Shown: piece after piece, positions 34,729-44,285 of the stretch | Numbering within the stretch: position 1 is the first letter of the stretch | How the letters are laid out: every line of letters begins with the position of its first letter | Program-made: the position numbers and the translations under genes | Notes under the pieces: model-generated | Databases searched by the model: none | Told to the model about the DNA's origin: nothing | The model's input: the letters and a program-made list of their open reading frames with translations, nothing else | Source of the DNA: Streptomyces sp. HUAS ZL42 | GTDB taxonomy: Bacteria; Actinomycetota; Actinomycetes; Streptomycetales; Streptomycetaceae | DNA: 64,000 nt | Assembly: GCF_040782645.1 (NCBI RefSeq) | Contig: NZ_CP160403.1 | Coordinates: forward strand, 186,001-250,000 | Reading direction: 5' to 3'

Positions 34729-35847
34729 TCAGGCCGCGAGGACCTCCTGCTCGCGTTCCGGCGTCTTGACCTTGGGCTTCTTGTTCGGCAGCGAGAGCCG
34801 GAAGACCTTGCGCCACGCGGAGAACACCTGCTTGGGCAGCGGCCCGGTGACGTACTCCAGTTCGTACTTTTCGAACAGCGCGCGCACCTTCACCGCGACC
34901 TCGGCGTACCGGTTGCTCGGCAGGTCCGGGAACAGGTGGTGCTCGATCTGGTGCGAGAGGTTGCCGGTCATGAAGTGCATGGCCCTGCTGCCGCTGATGT
35001 TCGCCGAGCCCAACATCTGGCGCAGGTACCACTGGCCGCGCGTCTCGCCGTTGATCGACCGGCGTTCGAAGACCTGTACGCCCTCGGGGAAGTGCCCGCA
35101 CATGATCACCGAGTGGGACCAGATGTTGCGGACCAGGTTCGCGGTGAACGTGGCGCCGAGCGTGGTGAGGAACGACGGGCCCGACAGCAGCGGGTGGATC
35201 ACGTAGTCCTTGAGCACCTGCTTGCGGATCTTGCGGCCCACGGCCTTGGCCCGCGCGCGGAACTCCGGGTTGTTGCGGCGGCGCTTATGCAGGTTCTTGC
35301 CGAGCTCCAGGTCGTACGCTGCGATGCCGTACTCGAAGAAGCAGGCGTTGATGAAGTTCCACAGCGGCTGGCCGAGGTGGAACGGGTGCCACTTCTGGTC
35401 CTCGTCGACGCGCATGATGCCGTAGCCGAGGTCGTTGTCCTTGCCGATCACGTTGGTGTACGTGTGGTGCAGTTCGTTGTGCGAGTGCTTCCACTGCTCG
35501 GACGGCGAGACGTGATCCCACTCCCAGGTGGTGGAGTGGATCTTCGGGTCTCGCATCCAGTCCCACTGGCCGTGCAGGACGTTGTGGCCGATCTCCATGT
35601 TGTCCATGATCTTCGCCACGGACAGACCGGCGGTGCCGAGCAGCCACGCGGGCGGGAAGATCGAGAACAGCAGCACGCCCCTGCTGACCAGCTCGAGCTT
35701 GCGCTGCGCCGAGATGACCTTACGGATGTAGGCGGCGTCTTTCTCGCCGCGGCTGGCGATCACCTCGTCGCGGATCGCGTCCAGCTCGCGACCAAGCTCC
35801 TCGATCTGCTCCGCGGTCAGGTGGGCGGTGGGGTCGATGGCGGTCAA
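34729..35847 (-). CDS. Fatty acyl desaturase (DesA3-like, membrane-bound)
   Basis: A 372-aa di-iron desaturase with the three histidine clusters GHNVLHGQWD (about 87), HNELHHTYTN (about 124) and HQIEHHLFPD (about 310), and two hydrophobic regions. It resembles mycobacterial DesA3, the acyl-CoA delta-9 desaturase that makes oleic acid. It follows the reductase gene on the same strand with a 7-bp gap. In mycobacteria the Rv3230c reductase passes electrons to DesA3, matching this order. The reductase here carries a frameshift. Confidence 0.92.
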   Translation of the reverse strand: MTAIDPTAHLTAEQIEELGRELDAIRDEVIASRGEKDAAYIRKVISAQRKLELVSRGVLLFSIFPPAWLLGTAGLSVAKIMDNMEIGHNVLHGQWDWMRDPKIHSTTWEWDHVSPSEQWKHSHNELHHTYTNVIGKDNDLGYGIMRVDEDQKWHPFHLGQPLWNFINACFFEYGIAAYDLELGKNLHKRRRNNPEFRARAKAVGRKIRKQVLKDYVIHPLLSGPSFLTTLGATFTANLVRNIWSHSVIMCGHFPEGVQVFERRSINGETRGQWYLRQMLGSANISGSRAMHFMTGNLSHQIEHHLFPDLPSNRYAEVAVKVRALFEKYELEYVTGPLPKQVFSAWRKVFRLSLPNKKPKVKTPEREQEVLAA

Positions 35848-35854
35848 GGTGCTC

Positions 35855-36911
35855 CTACCGTTCGATGTCGCAGGGGCCCGCCGCGGCGGACACGCAGGTC
35901 TGGATGAGGACGCCCGGCTCGGCCTCGGTGATCTCGCCGGTGCGCAGGTCGCGGACGGCGCCTGCCTTGAGCGGCGTGACGCAGCCGAAGCAGATGCCCA
36001 TGCGGCACCCGGAGGGCATGAGCACGCCGGCCTCCTCGCCGATGTCCAGCAACGGCGTGGCGCCGTCCGCGTCGACGGTCTTGCCGGTGGCGCTGAACGT
36101 GACCTCGCCGCCGTCGCCGGCGACGACGATGCCGGGGCGGAAGCGTTCAGTGTGCAGGCGCTCTTGTACGCCGTGCTCGGTCCAGTGCTCTTCGGCGGCG
36201 TCGAGCAGGCCCGCGGGCCCGCAAGCCCAGGTCTCGCGCTCGGCCCAGTCGGGCACGAGTTCGTCGAGACGGGCGATGTCGAGCATGCCGTCTGTGTCGG
36301 TGTGCACCTCGGTGAGCCGCAGCTTCTTGTCCGCGACCAGGTCGTGCAGTTCGTTGCGGAAGATCACGTCTTGCGGCTGTGGCGCGCAGTGGACCATGAC
36401 GACGTCATCGAACTCGGTGTCGCGCAGCATGCCCATCACAGGCGTGATGCCGCTGCCGGCCGTCAGGTAGAGCACCTTGGCGGGCTTGGCCTGCGGCAGC
36501 ACGAAGTCACCGGTCGCCTGGTCGAGCTGGATCAGCGTGCCCGGTTTCGCCCTGCGGACCAGGTGGTTGCTGACCTTGCCGTCCGGGATCGCCTTCACGG
36601 TGATCGTGACGCGGCCGTCCTGGCGCTTTGCCGGTGAAGTGAGCGAGTAGGCACGCCACAGGCGCACCCCGTCGAACGTCGACCCCGATCCGCACGTACT
36701 GACCGGCCGTGTGGCCGCGCCAGCCCCGTCCCGGCCTGATCACGATGGTCGCGGCGTCACCCGTCTCGGGGTGCACGGCCTCGATGCGCCCACGCAGGTC
36801 AGCGCCCGCACGCAGCGGGCTGACCAGGTCGAGGTAGTCCGACGGCAGCAGCGGCGTCGTGACCATCTCCAGCAGTTTCCACGCCCCACTGCGGAGGGCT
36901 GCACTCGTCAT
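35855..36911 (-). pseudogene. Desaturase electron-transfer reductase (Rv3230c-like) with a one-base frameshift
   Basis: Two adjoining frames together make one complete ferredoxin reductase. The first (ATG 36911, MTSAALRSGAWKLLEM to GQYVRIGVDV) ends its sense near 36676. The second continues VRLWRAYSLTSPAKRQ, then TAGSGITPVMGML (NAD site) and PSGCRMGICFGC with a later Cys (2Fe-2S). In the plus strand CCCCGTCGAACGTCGACC has one A more than the CGTCGACGTCGACC needed to join the frames. Either a real null mutation or a sequence error. It should supply electrons to the desaturase at 34729-35847. Confidence 0.85.
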
Positions 36912-36998
36912 GAGTCCAGCTTGCTGTGCCTGAAGGCGTAAAGTCCTGACCGCAGGATGTGAATCTGGTCGGCTGAATTGTTCGCAGGGAATAGAAAC

Positions 36999-38138
36999 GT
37001 GAGTCATGCGATCCGGAGGGTCAGCGAGCTGGCCCTGGATGAGACGACGGTCACCGCACTTCGGGCCGCGCTGAGGACCACTGCCGACGAGGTCGTCCAG
37101 GCGATCATCGACGAGGTCCCTCCCTACGCAGGCGCCCTGTCGGGCCACATGGGCGCCACCATCCGCCGAGCCGTCCGCACCGCCCTGGGGCACTACCTGG
37201 ACCTCGCGAGCGGGAACGCGACGGGTGGCGACGCCGGGGACGCGGCCTACGAGCTGGGCCGCGGCGAGGTCCGCGACGGCCGTTCGATGGACGCTCTGCT
37301 CAGCGCCTACCGCGTCGGCGCCCGCGTGGCCTGGCGATGCCTGGCAGCGGGTGCCGTCCCCGCGGGTCTGCCCGCCGCCGAGGTCGCCAAGTTCGCCGAG
37401 CTGACCTTCGCCTACATCGACGAGCTCTCCGCCGCGAGCGCCGCGGGCCACGCCGACGAACTGGCCGCCCGGGGAAGGGCCCACGAGCGCCACCTGGAAC
37501 ACCTGGCCCGTGATCTCCTCGCCGGCGCGAGTGCGGATGTGCTGATGGCCTCTGCGCAACGGGCCGGGTGGCAGCCTCCGGGTTCGCTGACCGCGGTCCT
37601 GCTGCCCGCCGCCCAGGCCCGGCCCGCCTACCGCGTGCTCGACCCGAGCACCCTCGTCCTCGACGATCTGCCGGACGCCACCGGCGTGCTGCTCGTCCCC
37701 GATGCCGACCGATCACATCTCTTGCGGCAGCTGACCGACCGCACCGCCGTGGTCGGCCCGGCCCGGCCATGGGCTCGTGCATCCGCCTCGTACGCACGAG
37801 CCGTACGCGCGCGCTCCCTCTCCGCTGCTATTCGCGACACCGAGGACCACCTGCCCGAGCTGGTGCTGAGCGCCGACGTGGACGCGTTCGCGGACCTGCG
37901 TGCCCGAGCCCTCGCACCGTTGCGGACCTTGCCTGTCGCGACCGCACGGCGGCTGGAGGAGACGTTGCGGGCGTGGCTGCTGCACCAGGGCAGGCGGGAC
38001 GAGGTGGCGGCGGCGTTGTTCGTCCATCCCCAGACAGTCCGGTACCGGATGTCGCAGCTGCGGGAGCTGTTTCCGGATCTCGCGTCGCCACACCGGGTCC
38101 TTGAACTGACGCTGGCCGTCGGTCTTCGGGTCAGCTGA
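36999..38138 (+). CDS. PucR-family transcriptional regulator
   Basis: A 379-aa protein with a long N-terminal sensor region and the C-terminal PucR helix-turn-helix (LHQGRRDEVAAALFVHPQT followed by VRYRMSQLRELF). GTG 36999 is preferred for the GGGA about 9 bases upstream; a TTG seven codons earlier is in frame. It is divergent from the desaturase/reductase pair with an 87-bp gap and probably controls it. Similar regulators adjoin acyl desaturase genes in other actinobacteria. Confidence 0.88.
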   Translation: MSHAIRRVSELALDETTVTALRAALRTTADEVVQAIIDEVPPYAGALSGHMGATIRRAVRTALGHYLDLASGNATGGDAGDAAYELGRGEVRDGRSMDALLSAYRVGARVAWRCLAAGAVPAGLPAAEVAKFAELTFAYIDELSAASAAGHADELAARGRAHERHLEHLARDLLAGASADVLMASAQRAGWQPPGSLTAVLLPAAQARPAYRVLDPSTLVLDDLPDATGVLLVPDADRSHLLRQLTDRTAVVGPARPWARASASYARAVRARSLSAAIRDTEDHLPELVLSADVDAFADLRARALAPLRTLPVATARRLEETLRAWLLHQGRRDEVAAALFVHPQTVRYRMSQLRELFPDLASPHRVLELTLAVGLRVS

Positions 38139-38546
38139 CGCGTACTTCGACCGTCCACGACCGCGTCCGCGAGCGGTCCAGGAATCTGCCTCGGTCTCGG
38201 TGCCATCGGCTGGCTCATGCGGCCCAGGAAGAGCGGTATTAGCCAGCTGAGACCGGGGGTTGATGCGAAGACCAGACAGGGCCTCGGGGAAGCCCGTCGG
38301 GGGCACTGTCCTGGCACGAGCTGACCCACGGGCGCGCGGCGTGCTTCAGCTGAGTGACCGGCGGGGCGGCCAGGCCGGGTCACCAGGGGCGGGGGCCGGG
38401 CCGCTCGCGCCGGGGACCATCGTGGTTCTGCGACGGCCCCGTGCCTCCCTTCCGACAGGTCAACCGGACGACGAACCGGACCGGCCTGGCACACCGCGCG
38501 CAGGATGATGGGGATGGAATGACGGAACGTGAGGTCAGGAGCCTCC
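38139..38546. other. Intergenic region without a recognised gene
   Basis: About 408 bp between the PucR gene and the thioredoxin-like gene, both on the plus strand. The open frames look compositional. It must hold the promoter of the thioredoxin-like gene; a clear AGGAG is at its right end. Confidence 0.35.
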
Positions 38547-38885
38547 ATGACGAAACGGGTTCACCGACCCCGTGAGGACGCGGAATTCAATTTCATCCTC
38601 GGGATGAGCGGAGTTCCGGTCCTCGCATACTTCACCGGGACATGGCCCAAGGCAATCGAGCCCTGCCGGGTGATGGACCTCGTCGTGGGTGGCATCGCCG
38701 ACGACTACACGGGCCGCCTGACGGCCGTCCGCGCCGACATCACGCGTTGTCCGGCCGCAACCAAGCGATACGGGATCACCGCAGCCCCGTCCTACGTCCT
38801 GCTGAAGGAGGGAGAGGCGGTGGCGCACGGCACGGGGCCTATGACCATCGCCGAGGTACGGAAGTTCCTGGACGGCCACCTCTGA
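38547..38885 (+). CDS. Thioredoxin-fold protein with a non-standard active site
   Basis: A 112-aa single-domain thioredoxin-like protein: VLAYFTGTWPKAIEPCRVMD at about 29-48, VRADITRCPAATKRYGITAAPS with the cis-Pro region, and a C-terminal helix FLDGHL. The usual WCGPC is altered: Trp is followed by PKAIEPC, so the first redox Cys is absent and the loop is longer. It may act as a monothiol or binding protein. AGGAG five bases before ATG 38547 sets the start. It stands alone. Confidence 0.8.
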   Translation: MTKRVHRPREDAEFNFILGMSGVPVLAYFTGTWPKAIEPCRVMDLVVGGIADDYTGRLTAVRADITRCPAATKRYGITAAPSYVLLKEGEAVAHGTGPMTIAEVRKFLDGHL

Positions 38886-38980
38886 GCGGCCGCTGCGGCA
38901 CGTGGCCGCGACGCTCGTCACGTCTCGTCCATGGGAGCTGCGCCGCCTGAGACACCTTGGGGCTGAGACACCCCCACAGG

Positions 38981-39241
38981 TCACATAACCCCCTCGAGGA
39001 CCCCAGCCCGTCGGGCAGGCGGGCACACGCGTGGACGATGTCCGGGAAGCGGGCCCTGAATCAAGCTCCCCCTGCGGGACTGCAAGAGCACAGTGCCGGG
39101 CGGGAGACACGGCGTGAAGAGCAAGGCGCGGTAGCCGTCGAACTTCGGCTGAAATACCAGGCCACCGGGCAGAGCTCCGGGCGCGGGCAGACGGTCGCGG
39201 GCCTGCGCCAGCATCGGTTCCACGGGCGGTCGGAGCACCAT
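38981..39241 (-). pseudogene. ATP-dependent DNA ligase, N-terminal fragment
   Basis: A minus-strand frame starts VLRPPVEPMLAQARDRLP and continues GGLVFQPKFDGYRALLF, then VLLQSRRGSLIQG. This is the adenylation start of an ATP-dependent DNA ligase, with the catalytic Lys in PKFDGYR intact. The match fades after about 60 codons and the frame stops at 38981, so most of the enzyme is missing. A different ligase remnant is at 34351-34449. Confidence 0.65.
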
Positions 39242-39544
39242 ATGTCCGGTCTACGGCCCGATCACCAAACGCGCGACTGGAAAGCGCGTCGCCTACGTCG
39301 AGAACCCGAACTCGCTGACGGCAACATCGTGCCGCTGTACCACCCGGTGGATCACGTGCGGCACGGCGTGGGCCGGTGGTCTGCGATCGCGGCAACCGCC
39401 GGTTTCTCTGATGCTCCATGCGTGCTCCGTGCACGGCTCACGAGTGCTGCCCACACCTGGAGATACAGTTGAATCGAATTTTTTGCCATTCCAGTCCGAT
39501 ATGCGGTATCGGCGTCCCGTAGGACAAGCGATGGGGACGGAGGC
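39242..39544. other. Intergenic region, promoter of the SpoIIE-type gene
   Basis: About 300 bp with slightly lower GC near 39470-39500 (GAATCGAATTTTTTGCC), which could be part of a promoter for the large plus-strand gene. No gene recognised. Confidence 0.35.
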
Positions 39545-42205
39545 ATGCAGGTGGCGGAAATGCGCGCTTCCGGCCTGCCGGAACCGGAAGGCCCCACGAA
39601 TGTCCTCCGGCTTCCACCGTCTGGCCCGACAAGCGGCGAACGGCGCGGACAGGCCCAGTCCTCGGGACGGGCCGAGTCGACGGAGCAGGCCGTCGTCCCG
39701 GGCGCCGGAGACGGAGGGACCTCGCGCACCGAGCAGGTCGTTGCGGGGCAGGCCGGGCCGGCGACGGGGCAGGCTGCCGCGCCCACAGGGGTCGCAGCGG
39801 CGCCGTCGCAGGCCGTGGCCGGCTCCCCGAACAGCGGTCTCCTCGGCCGTCCAGGGCAGCAGCAGCGGCCGGACCCAGACGTGTTCGAACGACTTCGGCA
39901 TGCCCTGAACATCATCCCGGTCGGGGCATGGGACTGGGATATCCGCGCCGGCACGCTGGTGTGGGACGACACCATGACGCTCGTCCTGGGCATTCCCCAG
40001 GAGGCGTTTGACGGGCGGATCGAGACATGGCGGAGCCTGATCCATCCCGACGACCTTCCGGTGGTACTGGCGCAGTACGAGCAGTCTCTGCGGGAGGGGG
40101 CGGAGTACAACGTCAGGCACCGGGTGCGCCGACCGGATGGAACGGTCGGCTGGGTGGAGGTACGGGGCCGTATCTTCCTCGGCGACGACGGGGCACCGGA
40201 CCGTATGGTCGGGCGATTGTGGCGGTCCACGGAGACCCTGGCCGCCATGGACTCCGCGGGACGGGCCTTGCGGCATATGAACGACGGCTTCCTGGCGGTC
40301 GACGCCGAATGGCGCATCATGTACGTCAACGTCCGTGCCGAGCAGCTGCTCGGCGCCTCGCCGAAGCTGGTCGGCCGGAGGTTGTGGGACCTTCCGGAAG
40401 TCGACGTGCCCGGCTTCGAGTCACGCTGCCGTCAGGCGGTCGCCGATGGCGTGCCCACGGGGCTGGACCTGAGGTTGCCGGCCGACGGGCACTGCTACCA
40501 CCTGCGACTGATCCCCATCCCCGACGGACTGACGGTCTACCTGACCGACGTCACCGAGATCCGGCGCATCGAGGCGGAACGCGCAGCAGCCGAGCGCGCG
40601 GCCGCCGAACGTTCCGCGCGCACGAAGGAGCTGACAGCGGCCCTCGCCGAGTCCCTGACCGTCAAGGACGTGGTGACCGTCGCCGCACAACGGGTACTGC
40701 CGCTCGTCGGCGCCACCGGACTGGTCATCCACGCCGTCGAGGGCAACCGCCTGCAGGCGTTGGAAACGATCGGCTACCCGCGGGCGTTCGTCGACCGGAT
40801 CGCCCAGGGCATTCCCCCCGACAGCCCTATCGACCTGGCACTGCGAGACGGCATTCCGAGGTTTATCGCCTCACCGGAGGAACTGCGCACCGACTACCCC
40901 GCAACGTACGACACCGCCGAGCTCGGTGGAAAGCGGGCCTGGGCGATCCTGCCGCTGATGATCTCAGGCCGCCCCGTGGGCGGCTGCGTCGTCTCCTTCG
41001 ACCGGCCCCGCCGCCTCACCAGTGAGGAACGCACCCTGCTGATCGCCCTCAGCGGCCTGGTCGCCCAGGCCGTGGAGCGCGCCCGGCTGTACGACGCCGC
41101 GCAGAGCCAGGCGCAGCAGTTGCAACGCGGCCTGCTCCCCCGTGCCCTGCCGTCGTTGCCCGCCGTCGACACAGCCGCCCGCTACCTGCCGGCCACCGAG
41201 GGGGTGGACGTCGGCGGCGATTGGTACGACGTCATCCAGCTCTCCGCCGACCGGGTCGCGCTGGTCATCGGGGACGTGATGGGCCACGGCCTGTCCGAAG
41301 CCGCCACCATGGGCCGGCTGCGCACCGCCGTGCACACGCTGGCCGGTTTGGAGCTGCCGCCCGACGAGCTGTTCTCCCACCTCAACGACATGGTCAACGA
41401 GCTCGGCGACGATTTCTACGCCACGTGTCTGTACGCCCTCTACGACCCCGCGAGCGGGGTGTGCACGTTCGCCAGCGCGGGGCACCCGCCCCCCGTCGTG
41501 GTCCGCCCGGACGGCAGCGTGCGATTCCTCGATCTGACAGCCGACCCTCCGCTCGGCGCGGCCACACCGCCGTTCGAGACGACGCAGGTGACGCTCCCCG
41601 CGGAGAGCCTCCTGGTGCTGTACACCGACGGCCTCGTGGAATCCGCCCGGCGCGATATCGAGAGCGGGATCAGCCAGCTGGCCGGGGCGCTGGCGGACGG
41701 GAACACGGGCCGCGGAACCCCCGACGACTGCCTGGACGTGCTCTGCGACTCGCTCGTCTCCGCCCTACTGCCCGCCCAGCAACGGACCAGTGACGACGCG
41801 GCGCTGCTCGTCGCCCGCACCCACACTCTCACTGCCAGTGACATGGCGTCCTGGTCGCTGCCCCACGATCCCGTCGCGGCAGGCCAGGCCCGCGACCTCA
41901 TCCGGAGGCAGCTGACCGCATGGCACCTGGAAGACCTGATCATGACAACCGAGTTGCTGGTCAGCGAGCTGGTAGGCAATGTGGTCCGGCACGCCAGGGG
42001 CCCCGTCGGACTGCGTCTGCTCCGCAGTCGGACACTCGTCTGCGAGGTGTCGGACGGCAGCCTCACCACACCCCGAATCCGCCGCGCGGGGGAAACCGAC
42101 GAGGGCGGCCGAGGCCTGCAACTGGTCGCCGCGCTCTCCCACCGCTGGGGCACCCGCTACACCGCGGAAGGCAAGTGCATCTGGACCGAGCAGCCACTGC
42201 CATGA
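39545..42205 (+). CDS. PAS/GAF/SpoIIE PP2C phosphatase with C-terminal RsbW-like ATPase domain
   Basis: An 886-aa signalling protein. Residues 1-110 are a Pro/Gly/Ala-rich disordered region. They are followed by a PAS domain (about 115-230, GAWDWDIRAGTLVWDD), a second PAS (about 240-340), a coiled segment, GAF (about 370-510), a SpoIIE phosphatase (about 525-745, GGDWYDVI, VIGDVMGHG, LLVLYTDGLVE, DDAALLV) and a HATPase (about 755-880, ELVGNVVRHA, EGGRGLQLV). It likely controls a sigma factor through anti-anti-sigma dephosphorylation. GGAGG lies 1 base before ATG 39545, so the GTG at 39551 or ATG at 39560 are possible starts. Confidence 0.92.
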   Translation: MQVAEMRASGLPEPEGPTNVLRLPPSGPTSGERRGQAQSSGRAESTEQAVVPGAGDGGTSRTEQVVAGQAGPATGQAAAPTGVAAAPSQAVAGSPNSGLLGRPGQQQRPDPDVFERLRHALNIIPVGAWDWDIRAGTLVWDDTMTLVLGIPQEAFDGRIETWRSLIHPDDLPVVLAQYEQSLREGAEYNVRHRVRRPDGTVGWVEVRGRIFLGDDGAPDRMVGRLWRSTETLAAMDSAGRALRHMNDGFLAVDAEWRIMYVNVRAEQLLGASPKLVGRRLWDLPEVDVPGFESRCRQAVADGVPTGLDLRLPADGHCYHLRLIPIPDGLTVYLTDVTEIRRIEAERAAAERAAAERSARTKELTAALAESLTVKDVVTVAAQRVLPLVGATGLVIHAVEGNRLQALETIGYPRAFVDRIAQGIPPDSPIDLALRDGIPRFIASPEELRTDYPATYDTAELGGKRAWAILPLMISGRPVGGCVVSFDRPRRLTSEERTLLIALSGLVAQAVERARLYDAAQSQAQQLQRGLLPRALPSLPAVDTAARYLPATEGVDVGGDWYDVIQLSADRVALVIGDVMGHGLSEAATMGRLRTAVHTLAGLELPPDELFSHLNDMVNELGDDFYATCLYALYDPASGVCTFASAGHPPPVVVRPDGSVRFLDLTADPPLGAATPPFETTQVTLPAESLLVLYTDGLVESARRDIESGISQLAGALADGNTGRGTPDDCLDVLCDSLVSALLPAQQRTSDDAALLVARTHTLTASDMASWSLPHDPVAAGQARDLIRRQLTAWHLEDLIMTTELLVSELVGNVVRHARGPVGLRLLRSRTLVCEVSDGSLTTPRIRRAGETDEGGRGLQLVAALSHRWGTRYTAEGKCIWTEQPLP

Positions 42206-42571
42206 GGCCGCGAACGTCACTGCGAGGCAGCCTTGCCATGGCGTGTGCAGCGGAGTCCCTGTTCGACCGTGTGAGCCTGACCCGCGAGGCGGCTTTCCAC
42301 CGCCCGGCACTCACCGCGCCCACCGACTCTCAACCACAGGCAAAGGCTTCCATGACAACGTCTCCCGCCTCGTGATCGGCGTGCTCGGCGGCACAGGGCC
42401 ACAGGGCTAAGGTCTCGCTTACCGGCTCGGCCGAGCCGGCCGGCCCAGGTGGGCCGCGACGGGAAGTAGCGGCAGTCGTACTGGCGTTCTCAGCAACACG
42501 CCGGCTGATACGGCTGTACGGCAGAAGCTGCCGGGTGTCCGCCATGCACCCAGCAGGCCGTTTGGCCGAGG
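42206..42571. other. Convergent intergenic region
   Basis: About 366 bp between the SpoIIE-type gene and the leftward methyltransferase. No gene or strong terminator hairpin was recognised. Confidence 0.35.
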
Positions 42572-43270
42572 CTATTTCTGGGCTGACCCGGTCGGGTGCG
42601 CCAGTTCGATGCCGACTCTCCCGCCGATCCGCAGTGCCATGATGCGGGTTGGCTCCACGGTGAAGCCGGCTGCGGCGATCCGCTGCGACACGCCGTCGCC
42701 GACGTTGTCGTGCAACTGTTCGCGCATCCGGGCGCGCATCCCGCCCTGCCGGTGCCCTCGGCCGTGCCGGTGGTCCTGCCCGTGCTCGTCGAGCACCGCG
42801 TCGGCCAGGACCAGCAGTCCGTCGGGCCGCAGCACCCGGCGCACCTCGGCAAGCAGCGCGTCCTTCGACGTGCTGTCCAGGTGGTGCAGCATCAGGCTGG
42901 AGAAGACTCGGTCGAACGAGCCGTCGTCATAGGGCAGTTCCTGGGCGAACCCGCGATCCAGCCGTATGGTGAGTCCGGCCCGCCGGGCCTTGCGCCCGGC
43001 GCGGGCCAGCGCCTTCGGGTCGGGATCCAGCCCGACGAGGTCCACGTTCCGGTGCCGCTGACCGGTCGCCTGCAATAGGTTCCCGGTGCCGCAGCCGACA
43101 TCCAGCGCCCGGTGCCCGTCCTGCAATCCGGCCAGCGTGATCATCTCCTGATGGATCGGGCGCAGCCCGAACACGCGGTGCGCCACGTCGTACAGCGGCG
43201 TCAGGAAGCCCTTGCCCAGGCCCGGGATGTACTCCCGGTCTGTGAGCGGCTGAGACATTTTTTCGGTCAT
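42572..43270 (-). CDS. SAM-dependent methyltransferase (class I)
   Basis: A 232-aa UbiE-like methyltransferase: motif I ALDVGCGTGNLLQA (about 54-67), LVGLDPDPKALA as motif II, ELPYDDGSFDRVFSSLMLHH, and VLRPDGLLVLADAV. A His/Gly-rich DEHGQDHRHGRGHRQGG loop (about 160-177) is unusual and could bind metal. It is divergent from an AraC regulator whose gene begins about 70 bp away. Substrate unknown. Confidence 0.9.
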   Translation of the reverse strand: MTEKMSQPLTDREYIPGLGKGFLTPLYDVAHRVFGLRPIHQEMITLAGLQDGHRALDVGCGTGNLLQATGQRHRNVDLVGLDPDPKALARAGRKARRAGLTIRLDRGFAQELPYDDGSFDRVFSSLMLHHLDSTSKDALLAEVRRVLRPDGLLVLADAVLDEHGQDHRHGRGHRQGGMRARMREQLHDNVGDGVSQRIAAAGFTVEPTRIMALRIGGRVGIELAHPTGSAQK

Positions 43271-43340
43271 GCCATCAGTCTGCCCCCGTCTGAAGCTGCG
43301 GGCCTGTACCGATCTGCGGCTTCAATGGGACGATTCGACG

Positions 43341-44285
43341 GTGAGGACCGTGCGAAAGGCACCCAGCCGGGACCGGCCTGCGACCTACTCGATGCTGCCG
43401 GCGCCCGGCGAGTTGCCCGTGGCGACCTGGCGGCTGGAGCACGGCTGGGAGGGCACCGGCACCTTCGAGGAGCACGCGCACGACTTCCCCGGCCTGGCGT
43501 ACTTCGAGACCACCGGCGGGCTGCTGCGCACCGGTCGGCGGGCCTGGCCGATCGAGGCCGGCGACCTGTTCATCATCGCGCCCGGCGACGTGATGGGCCA
43601 CATCCACGCCACCGACCTGGCCCACGCCGACGGCTGGGGCGTGTTCTTCACCGCCGACGCGCTCGGCCCGGACGTCCCCGGCGCCCACCTGGCCTGGCGC
43701 ACGCACCCGCTGCTGTTCCCGTTCGTCCGCGGCGGAGCGATCGGCGCCCTGCGGCTGCGGGTGCCCGAACCGGACCGGCCAGGGTGGGCCGCCCGGATCA
43801 AGGCCCTGCACGACGAACTGACGCAACGCCAGGACGGCTACCAGGAGGCCGTGCCGGCGCACCTGACACTGCTGCTGGTCGGAGTGTCCCGGCTCGCCGC
43901 AGACGTCGTGGGCGACCTGCGCGAGAACCGGGAACCACTGCTCGCCGAGGTGTTCGAGGTCATCGAGCAGCGCTACCCGCAACCGCTGTCACTGCGCGAC
44001 GTGGCCGCCGCAGTCAGTGTCTCCCCAGGCCACCTCACCTCGACGGTACGCCGACGGACCGGGCGTACCGTGCAGGAGTGGATCACCGAGCGGCGAATGG
44101 TGCAAGCCCGGCGCCTGCTCGCCGCGACCGAACTGCCGATCAACGAGATCGGCAGGCAGGTCGGCTACCCGGACGCCGGCTACTTCGCCCGCACCTTCGG
44201 CAAGGTGCACGGAATAAGCCCCGCACAGTGGCGGCGCGCCGGCGCCGATCCCGGAAGCAGACCCAGGCGCCGAGTGGGCATTTAG
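43341..44285 (+). CDS. AraC-family transcriptional regulator
   Basis: A protein of about 314 aa with an N-terminal cupin-like sensing domain (TFEEHAHDFPGLAYFE, GDLFIIAPGDVMGH) and a C-terminal AraC double helix-turn-helix (LSLRDVAAAVSVSPGHLTS and INEIGRQVGYPDAGYFARTF). The frame opens at 43269, but that ATG overlaps the methyltransferase start on the other strand. GTG 43341 leaves a plausible 70-bp control region and is chosen with modest certainty. It probably regulates the divergent methyltransferase. Confidence 0.85.
   Translation: MRTVRKAPSRDRPATYSMLPAPGELPVATWRLEHGWEGTGTFEEHAHDFPGLAYFETTGGLLRTGRRAWPIEAGDLFIIAPGDVMGHIHATDLAHADGWGVFFTADALGPDVPGAHLAWRTHPLLFPFVRGGAIGALRLRVPEPDRPGWAARIKALHDELTQRQDGYQEAVPAHLTLLLVGVSRLAADVVGDLRENREPLLAEVFEVIEQRYPQPLSLRDVAAAVSVSPGHLTSTVRRRTGRTVQEWITERRMVQARRLLAATELPINEIGRQVGYPDAGYFARTFGKVHGISPAQWRRAGADPGSRPRRRVGI

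Noticed and set aside
43269..43340. Upstream start of the AraC gene
   Set aside because: The ATG at 43269 overlaps the methyltransferase start codon on the other strand and would leave no room for promoters; the extra residues resemble no AraC N-terminus.
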